Assembly: GCA_949127925.1 (NCBI GenBank)
Contig: CASBQX010000062.1
Span: 1-11,681, forward strand
From: Synechococcales cyanobacterium PMM_0002
Lineage (GTDB): Bacteria > Cyanobacteriota > Cyanobacteriia > Elainellales > Elainellaceae
DNA: 11,681 nucleotides
Direction of reading: 5' to 3'
A program made the translations under genes and the position numbers. A model generated the notes under the pieces. The model was not told the origin of the DNA, made no database searches, and saw only the letters and a list, made by a program, of their open reading frames with translations. This document shows, one piece after another, positions 6,536-11,681 of this stretch; the first letter of the stretch is position 1, and the number at the start of each line of letters is the position of its first letter.

Positions 6536-6569
6536 TTTGCCAAAAATACTAACTTTGCCAAAAATACTA
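6536..6569. repeat. Two 16-bp direct repeats in the cysE/DUF58 convergent spacer
   Basis: TTTGCCAAAAATACTA occurs at 6536-6551 and again at 6554-6569, an 18-base period. The second copy runs into the stop codon of the leftward DUF58 gene. No stable hairpin is apparent in the spacer. A recent local duplication is the simplest reading. Confidence 0.6.
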
Positions 6570-7766
6570 GCCTTGCAGCGCCAGTTGAAGCTGTAGCCGC
6601 AGCGGCTGATCAAGCTGGATGACCAAGCCGGGATGAAGGCTAGTCGGGATGGCGTCTGTCATCCCACCAGGTTCAGAGCGATTAGATCCGTTCGAGTGAG
6701 ACGCGTTGAAGTGGGCAGCAGGCCACAATAGCCACCGACTTCCTTGAGGTAGCGTGTTCACACTGATGGCATTTTGGGTCAGCCAAATCAGCGGGCTACC
6801 CGGTGGCGCATCAGTAGCCGGAGTTTCACCATAGCGCACAGCCGCTAACGCTTTTAGCACAGTGCGATCGCCCTTCACGATGCCTGTACCAGCCGTCCAC
6901 AGGCTGACCTGCATCCCCTGCTGGCTGGCATACGCATAAAGCGACGCAGCGACTGTTACCGCCTGTTCAAACTGGTCTGCTTCCCAACCCAAGGCACTGT
7001 CTAGGCAAATCACCACGTCTAACCCACCCGTAAACGTCTCCAGTTCGCGCACACGCAATTCACCATAGCGAGCGCTAGTGCGCCAGTGTACCAGCCGAAT
7101 GGGGTCACCCCAGCGGTAGGGACGCAGCGTGCGCGTCACCCCCTCAATGGCGGCCTGAGCGCGAGCATTACTTTGCCTAACTTGACTAGCATCTTGCCCC
7201 AGCTCATCGACTAACGGGCAGCGGCTCAACGGTAGCGCCCTAGGATAGATCACAGCGACAGCTTTTACAGTCTGTTGACGGCGGCACCAAAATAGCCCCA
7301 AGGGTGTAGCTGTCCTCAACTCAACCCCCTGCCACCGATAGACGCCTCGGCGCTCGGTGGGACAAGCATACGTCCAGTAATAGGTACTCTGAGCCGGAAT
7401 CGACTCAATCGCCGTTACCTGAGGCTGCCCCAGATCTGACGGCAACAGGTCCTTAATCTGGAGCAACGTTTTAGGTTGAGATGCCCCATTTTCGATCGCC
7501 AATTCTACCGTCAACAGATCACCTACTGAGACTAAATCCAGTGGGCGGCGGCTCACCTGGAGGCGTTGCAGCGATCGCCCTGGCAAAATAGCAGCCATTC
7601 CCAATAGCGCCATCATCACCCCGCTCATGACATACAGCCAACCCGCCATCGTATTGGTCGCAGCGGCAAAGAAAAACAGCGCCAGACCGCCCATCACCCA
7701 GCCACTATAGGCGGGCACAACCCAGCGACGTTCTAACCAATTCAGCAAGCGGTAAGGTGAAAGCAT
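6567..7766 (-). CDS. DUF58 domain membrane protein
   Basis: The protein has 399 residues. Two membrane helices lie near the N-terminus (about 22-37 and 43-61), an all-beta extracytoplasmic-like region follows (about 70-175), then the DUF58 signature at 211-242, where RPYRWGDPIRLVHWR is followed by Ser/Ala, LRVRE and an acidic turn. After it, LDVVICLDSA (249-258) resembles the first strand and metal site of a von Willebrand A fold. DUF58 genes often accompany MoxR ATPases and transglutaminase-like proteins and are thought to act in maturation or envelope assembly, but the molecular role is unproven. No moxR is adjacent here; the gene stands alone, convergent with cysE and divergent from the DUF6825 gene. 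The start is ATG 7766, without a clear Shine-Dalgarno. A Ser/Asn-rich, poorly conserved-looking stretch lies near 350-365. Confidence 0.9.
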   Translation of the reverse strand: MLSPYRLLNWLERRWVVPAYSGWVMGGLALFFFAAATNTMAGWLYVMSGVMMALLGMAAILPGRSLQRLQVSRRPLDLVSVGDLLTVELAIENGASQPKTLLQIKDLLPSDLGQPQVTAIESIPAQSTYYWTYACPTERRGVYRWQGVELRTATPLGLFWCRRQQTVKAVAVIYPRALPLSRCPLVDELGQDASQVRQSNARAQAAIEGVTRTLRPYRWGDPIRLVHWRTSARYGELRVRELETFTGGLDVVICLDSALGWEADQFEQAVTVAASLYAYASQQGMQVSLWTAGTGIVKGDRTVLKALAAVRYGETPATDAPPGSPLIWLTQNAISVNTLPQGSRWLLWPAAHFNASHSNGSNRSEPGGMTDAIPTSLHPGLVIQLDQPLRLQLQLALQG

Positions 7767-7928
7767 GGGAATGGGGAGAATACAGAGATATGGTAGAGAG
7801 ATGTTCGTCGGTCAAAACCGATAGATGGCCTTACCCTAGCCTATCCGCTGGTTGCGCATGATCTATGCGCTAAGTCCATGCGTTGAATTGGGATCGGCTG
7901 ATTTCGGGCAAAATAAAGCTAGGCAAGT

Positions 7929-7934
7929 TATAAT
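7929..7934 (+). promoter_or_regulatory. Possible -10 element for the DUF6825 gene
   Basis: A perfect TATAAT lies 28 bases before the ATG at 7963, in the divergent spacer with the DUF58 gene. No convincing -35 hexamer is seen at normal spacing, so this rests on one hexamer and its position. Confidence 0.3.
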
Positions 7935-7962
7935 TTTTGCGGATACTGCGTAAAATTTCTTT

Positions 7963-8289
7963 ATGAATAGCCCTCTAATTAACGCTTTTTTTGTCGGTCG
8001 AGCATTGGCGGAAGCCTGCGGTGAGCAATTTGAAAACACCGTTTCCAAAACGATGAGCGACTTAGGCAAATTTGATGCAGAGCAACGAGAGCGTCTGCGG
8101 GAATTCATGGAACAGGTGTTAGAAAAAGCAAATCGAGATGCGGAGCAAGCAATGCAGTCGCGGCCAGGGACTGCGGCATCAGCTGGAACCGCATCCGGTG
8201 ATGATCTGCAAACAACAATCGATGAGTTGAGAGCCGAGATCGCCCAGTTGAGGGTCGAATTGCAGCGTTATCGGGCACGCTCCATCTAG
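7963..8289 (+). CDS. Conserved cyanobacterial DUF6825 family protein
   Basis: This 108-residue soluble protein of unknown function opens with MNSPLINAFFVGRALAEA, followed by LGKFDAEQRERLREF, which I recall as a conserved pattern of a small cyanobacterial/plastid family annotated DUF6825. The layout is an N-terminal helix with a hydrophobic face (3-20), a charged helical region (about 30-62), an Ala/Gly/Thr/Ser-rich linker (about 64-78) and a C-terminal coiled coil (about 80-105, heptad-like Leu/Ile spacing in TIDELRAEIAQLRVEL). No signal peptide or membrane helix is seen. It is the first of three rightward genes but lies 148 bases from the next, so operon membership is uncertain. The family assignment is from memory of the pattern; a role cannot be given. 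Confidence 0.8.
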   Translation: MNSPLINAFFVGRALAEACGEQFENTVSKTMSDLGKFDAEQRERLREFMEQVLEKANRDAEQAMQSRPGTAASAGTASGDDLQTTIDELRAEIAQLRVELQRYRARSI

Positions 8290-8437
8290 AGTTACACCAG
8301 CGCCTGATGCTTGATTGATTTCATTTTTCAGCTCTCGACTTCAGCCGTTTTCAGTCCTTAGCCCCATTTGTTGAGGCTCATTGCCCTGCCACTTGTCAGT
8401 TCTGTCCACCCTCTCTACGTAGGTTCCTAAGGATCTG

Positions 8438-10264
8438 GTGTCTGTTCCTTCTGATAACTCTAATTTTGTTGCATCAGATACGGGGCATCCCGTAGCTCCC
8501 CCTCAGCCGCTTACAAAAGTGGCCGTTTTGCCTAGTAACCGCACCGATCCTTTAGAGAGCTTTGTTTCTGCTGTGGCAACCGACAAGCCTTATGCGGCAA
8601 AATCCTACCGCTGGAATCAAGAAAACTACTCGCGGCGACGACGGTATGTAGATATTTGGACGTTCGTTTTGAAGCTGCTAGCGGTTCAAGCCGCTTACAA
8701 CAAGTCCTGGACTTACAAGGGCGGCATCACAGATGCCAAAAAAGCCACTCGGCGGCGATCGCTTGCGGTCTGGATTCGAGAAACCTTGCTAGAGCTAGGC
8801 CCTACGTTTATTAAAGTAGGTCAGCTATTCTCCACTCGGGCTGATTTATTTCCAGTCGAGTTTGTAGAAGAGCTGTCGAAGCTTCAAGACAACGTGCCCG
8901 CCTTTGGCTACGAGCAAGTAGAGGCCATTATCCAGGCTGATCTGGGTAAGTCTGTCCCGCAACTGTATCAAAGCTTTGATCCACTCCCTCTAGCAGCGGC
9001 TAGCTTGGGGCAAGTACACCGCGCCCAGCTCCACTCCGGTGAAGAGGTAGTCGTCAAAATCCAGCGCCCTGGACTAAAAAAGCTATTTGAAATTGACCTA
9101 GCGATCTTGAAGGGCATTGCCCGCTATTTCCAACGTCATCCCAAATGGGGTCGAGGCCGAGACTGGCTTGGGATTTATGAAGAATGCTGCCGCATTTTGT
9201 GGCAAGAAATCGATTACCTAGGTGAAGGCCGCAATGCCGATACCTTTCGGCGCAACTTCCGGCGAGAGGAATGGGTGAAGGTGCCCCGCGTTTACTGGCG
9301 ATATAGTTCTCCGCGAACTCTGACGCTGGAATATATGCCGGGGATAAAAATTAGCCACTATGAAGCGCTAGAGGCCGCTGGGTTAGATCGCAAAATCTTG
9401 GCTCAGCTCGGTGCACGGGCATACCTACAGCAATTGCTCAATGACGGATTTTTCCATGCCGATCCCCATCCAGGCAACTTAGCCGTTAGCCCAGACGGGT
9501 CGTTAATTTTTTACGACTTTGGCATGATGGGGCGTGTGCAGCCCGTCACCCGAGAAAAGCTGCTCGATACCTTTTTTGGAATTGCTCAGAAAGATGCCGA
9601 TCGAGTTGTGGCGTCGCTGGTCGAGTTGGGCGCACTATCGCTGTCAGAAGACATGGGTCCCGTGCGCCGCTCGATTCAGTACATGCTGGATCACTTTATG
9701 GATCAGCCGTTTGAGAATCAGTCGGTGAGCGCCATCAGTGAAGATCTGTATGAAATTGCTTACGATCAGCCCTTCCGGTTCCCAGCAACATTTACGTTTG
9801 TGATGCGAGCATTTTCTACCCTAGAAGGGGTGGGTAAGGGACTAGACCCAGACTTTAACTTTATGGAGGTCGCACGGCCGTTTGCGATGCAGATTATGGC
9901 GAATAGTAATGGTTCTGATCCCACTGGTCTTTTAGGCGAACTAGGACGGCAGGCGGCACAGGTGAGCAGCACGGCGCTAGGCTTGCCCCGTCGCATTGAA
10001 GACACGATCGATAAGCTAGAGCGCGGCGACCTGCGGCTCCGGGTGCGATCGCAAGAAACAGATCGAATGCTCCGACGCCTCAGTAACGTTAATATGGGGA
10101 CTAATTACGCCCTGTTGGTGGGAGCATTTACCGTATCCGCTACTATTTTAGTGGTGGGTAATTATGTATGGCTGGCTCTAGTACCCGCTGGGGCTGCGGC
10201 GATCGCGGCGGTAGCATTTGTCCGGCTTCTGGTACAGATTAATCGCGCTGATCGCACATTTTAG
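8438..10264 (+). CDS. UbiB/ABC1/AarF-family atypical protein kinase
   Basis: This 608-residue protein carries all hallmarks of the ABC1 (UbiB/COQ8) family: the KxGQ motif at 126-129 in FIKVGQLFSTR, the Ala-rich nucleotide loop AAASLGQ (186-192) replacing a Gly-rich loop, Lys207 in VVVKIQRPG, the catalytic loop HADPHPGN (340-347, Asp342) and the DFG metal motif (360-362). Two hydrophobic helices close the protein (about 557-575 and 577-598), implying attachment to the thylakoid or plasma membrane. Relatives support quinone or other prenyl-lipid synthesis through ATPase or kinase-like activity; cyanobacteria and plastids have several paralogues, so the particular lipid pathway cannot be named. 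Residues 1-50 are a Pro/Ser/Thr-rich, probably disordered leader. The GTG start at 8438 follows AAGGA by about 4 bases. Confidence 0.94.
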   Translation: MSVPSDNSNFVASDTGHPVAPPQPLTKVAVLPSNRTDPLESFVSAVATDKPYAAKSYRWNQENYSRRRRYVDIWTFVLKLLAVQAAYNKSWTYKGGITDAKKATRRRSLAVWIRETLLELGPTFIKVGQLFSTRADLFPVEFVEELSKLQDNVPAFGYEQVEAIIQADLGKSVPQLYQSFDPLPLAAASLGQVHRAQLHSGEEVVVKIQRPGLKKLFEIDLAILKGIARYFQRHPKWGRGRDWLGIYEECCRILWQEIDYLGEGRNADTFRRNFRREEWVKVPRVYWRYSSPRTLTLEYMPGIKISHYEALEAAGLDRKILAQLGARAYLQQLLNDGFFHADPHPGNLAVSPDGSLIFYDFGMMGRVQPVTREKLLDTFFGIAQKDADRVVASLVELGALSLSEDMGPVRRSIQYMLDHFMDQPFENQSVSAISEDLYEIAYDQPFRFPATFTFVMRAFSTLEGVGKGLDPDFNFMEVARPFAMQIMANSNGSDPTGLLGELGRQAAQVSSTALGLPRRIEDTIDKLERGDLRLRVRSQETDRMLRRLSNVNMGTNYALLVGAFTVSATILVVGNYVWLALVPAGAAAIAAVAFVRLLVQINRADRTF

Positions 10265-10303
10265 CTATGCTAAGGCGTTAGTGCGATCGCTGTTCACTTG
10301 GAC

Positions 10304-10363
10304 AAGACTAGCCATGTCAAAACTAGCCATGCCACAACTAGCCATGCCAAGACTAGCTCTAAC
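10304..10363. repeat. Four tandem 15-bp repeats between the UbiB kinase and PP2C genes
   Basis: Four units of exactly 15 bases begin at 10304, 10319, 10334 and 10349. The shared core is ACTAGCCATG in the first three units; the fourth keeps ACTAGC and then diverges. Variation at the third base and last two bases of the unit shows the array has aged. It starts 40 bases past the kinase stop and ends 49 bases before the phosphatase start. One frame across it is open (GTG 10281 to TAA) and would give a Leu-Ala-Met pentapeptide repeat, but nothing supports translation. Confidence 0.75.
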
Positions 10364-10412
10364 CTAACTTGTACGACCTAGCCCCTTCCACCCTGATGGC
10401 AGCCGTCGCCTT

Positions 10413-11168
10413 ATGAAATGCTTTTTCGCGGGTCTCACCGATCCGGGACTCGTCCGCAGCGTAAACCAGGATGCTTACTACCTCCACCCAGAGGGTCGGT
10501 ATTTCATTGTTGCAGACGGGATGGGGGGGCATGCAGGAGGGCAAGAAGCCAGCAATATTGCCACAAAAGCAATTCAAGCCTATCTCAACGAACATTGGGA
10601 CTCTCCCGAAACATCGCCAGCACTGTTAGAGCAAGCGTTTCTAGAAGCAAATCGGGAGATTTTGACTGACCAAAACAGCCATCCCGAACGATCTGATATG
10701 GGCACCACAGCGGTTGTTTTAATTTTCCGCAATGGCCAGCCTTGGTGTGCTCATATTGGTGATTCTCGGCTTTATCGCCTTCGAGGGTCAAAACTAGAGC
10801 AAATTACTGAAGACCACACCTGGGTAGCCCGAGCCATGAAAGTCGGAGACCTCACCCTCGATCAGGCGCGAGTTCACCCTTGGCGGCATATTTTGTCGAA
10901 ATGCCTAGGGCGAGAAGACCTCCGCTACATTGATGTTCAGGAGGTCGATATTCAGCCTAGCGATCGCCTGCTGCTGTGCAGTGACGGGTTAACCGAGGAG
11001 CTATCTGACCACCTGATTGCATCCCACGTTAAATCCATTCGTTCGTGTGAAAAAGCCGCTAGTGCCCTAGTGACGGCAGCAAGAGACAAAGGGGGGCGTG
11101 ACAATATCACAGTGGTAATTGCAGCCGTAACCGCGCCCCAAAACCAGGTCGATGCTGCCCAAGGGTAA
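10413..11168 (+). CDS. pphA: PP2C-family Ser/Thr phosphatase, PphA-like
   Basis: This 251-residue phosphatase consists of a single PP2C catalytic domain. Metal-binding and catalytic motifs are complete: SVNQD with Asp20, VADGMGGHAGG with Asp35, Gly36 and His40, MGTT (96-99), HIGDSRLYR with Asp117, the flap region DHTWVARAM, CSDGL with Asp191, and GGRDN with Asp230/Asn231. It closely resembles, from memory, Synechocystis PphA and Thermosynechococcus tPphA, Mn/Mg-dependent enzymes that dephosphorylate the nitrogen-signalling protein PII, so PII is the best substrate guess; general PrpC/Stp-type activity remains possible and no glnB is in the window. Its length matches PphA. ATG 10413 is the only good start, without a clear Shine-Dalgarno. 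It follows the UbiB kinase gene after a 148-base spacer. Confidence 0.92.
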   Translation: MKCFFAGLTDPGLVRSVNQDAYYLHPEGRYFIVADGMGGHAGGQEASNIATKAIQAYLNEHWDSPETSPALLEQAFLEANREILTDQNSHPERSDMGTTAVVLIFRNGQPWCAHIGDSRLYRLRGSKLEQITEDHTWVARAMKVGDLTLDQARVHPWRHILSKCLGREDLRYIDVQEVDIQPSDRLLLCSDGLTEELSDHLIASHVKSIRSCEKAASALVTAARDKGGRDNITVVIAAVTAPQNQVDAAQG

Positions 11169-11681
11169 TCCTCAACGCCCTGGGTGATAGTCAGGCGTCT
11201 CAATTTTCTCAATTGCTCTACTAGTTTCCTTCAAGGACGCTGAAATTCCTGTGCTGTGTAAGTTTCAGGCGATGAATTGACCTGCTCTAACCTTCTAGGG
11301 TGTTAGACGTATTATCATCTGTGCTGATAATTATCAGAAATTTTAATAGCGTCCGCCGATCTTGCCTCAAGCCACGTTCCTGAAACACTTTAGGGTCAAA
11401 TCTGAAGATGGGATTTCTGTCAAGCCATCAGGATGTTCAAATCAAACTTTTTTACAATTCTTTACTTGTTAAAACTACTCAAAGCCCTGCATACAGGGAA
11501 TTCTCGAATATCTCGCTCAATAAATCTGGTAAAAGCAGGAGCTATTTTTGACGGTTATCGCTAAAAACTACCCAGCTGGGGGGATGGGCATTTTGTCAAA
11601 TGGTTGTTATCTTTTTTAATACAAGGATATTTCTGAGCTGTTCCTAAATATTCCTTGCTTACATGCAGGCTTGGCGATCGC
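11169..11681. other. 513-base region without a convincing gene
   Basis: No frame here looks like a protein. It holds an imperfect stem CTGAAA (11240-11245) with TTTCAG (11263-11268), not followed by a T-run; the Fur-like dyad at 11311-11337; and a 5-bp hairpin CCCTG/CAGGG (11485-11498). TTGTCA at 11593-11598 precedes an A/T-rich stretch and might be part of a rightward promoter, but no good -10 follows. The window ends on a HIP1 octamer. It is probably the upstream region of a gene beyond the right edge. Confidence 0.6.
11311..11337. promoter_or_regulatory. Fur-box-like palindromic cluster
   Basis: A perfect 14-base palindrome CTGATAATTATCAG (11324-11337) is preceded by another ATTATCA (11311-11317), which also pairs with TGATAAT (11325-11331). 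There are thus three GATAAT-type hexamers in alternating orientation within 27 bases. Classical Fur sites are built from such hexamers, often three in a row. The regulator and target are inferred only; if real, the target probably lies right of the window, more than 340 bases away. Confidence 0.4.

Noticed and set aside
10281..10367. Short frame across the 15-bp repeats giving a Leu-Ala-Met pentapeptide repeat
   Set aside because: It needs a GTG start without ribosome site, is under 30 codons and simply reflects the repeat period being a multiple of three.
11240..11268. Stem CTGAAA/TTTCAG after the phosphatase gene as an intrinsic terminator
   Set aside because: The loop is long, the stem short and no T-run follows.
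11485..11498. CCCTG-CATA-CAGGG hairpin as a terminator or recombination site
   Set aside because: It has only a 5-bp stem, no T-run and no second copy nearby.
11408..11551. 47-codon plus-strand frame with ATG start in the right-hand gene-poor region
   Set aside because: There is no Shine-Dalgarno, recognisable motif or hydrophobic segment; a frame of this length is expected by chance in A/T-rich sequence.

Overview
The window comes from a filamentous (multicellular) cyanobacterium. The octamer GCGATCGC (HIP1), typical of cyanobacterial chromosomes, recurs throughout, inside genes and between them. The genes are cyanobacterial too: the heterocyst/pattern regulator HetR, a PatX-like RGSGR peptide, a PphA-type phosphatase, a UbiB/ABC1 kinase and a cyanobacterial DUF6825 protein. 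HetR with PatX also occurs in filamentous species that form no heterocysts, so differentiation cannot be inferred from this window. No tRNA, rRNA, CRISPR array or transposase was seen, and the layout looks chromosomal.

Left part (1-3184): a leftward cluster reads patX (2825-2622), a structured-looking 251-base spacer, hetR (2370-1471), then 4 bases later an SGNH-hydrolase-like membrane-anchored protein (1466-147). The patX product has a hydrophobic export-type N-terminus and an internal HRGSGR. That is the family of the diffusible peptide inhibitors that bind HetR and cause its turnover, so activator gene and inhibitor gene lie together. The patX-hetR spacer contains nested inverted repeats that can fold as a compact three-way junction, plus a second inverted repeat.

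Middle part (3185-7962): divergent from patX is a two-component system, a membrane histidine kinase followed by an OmpR/PhoB-type regulator. Next comes serine O-acetyltransferase (cysE, first step of cysteine synthesis), which has a long acidic linker and ends in a C-terminal isoleucine like the CysK-binding tail of its relatives. It converges on a DUF58 membrane protein. Short direct repeats sit on both sides of cysE.

Right part (7963-11681): three rightward genes encode a small coiled-coil DUF6825 protein, a UbiB/ABC1/AarF atypical kinase with two C-terminal membrane helices, and a PP2C phosphatase closely resembling PphA, which dephosphorylates the nitrogen regulator PII. Four 15-base repeats lie between kinase and phosphatase. 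The last 513 bases have no convincing gene but carry a palindromic cluster of GATAAT half-sites resembling a Fur box, possibly serving a gene beyond the right edge.

The HetR/PatX pair is a known partnership. The least explained items are the candidate structured leader upstream of hetR, the Cys-containing tail after HRGSGR in this PatX, the tight hetR-SGNH linkage and the orphan Fur-like box.
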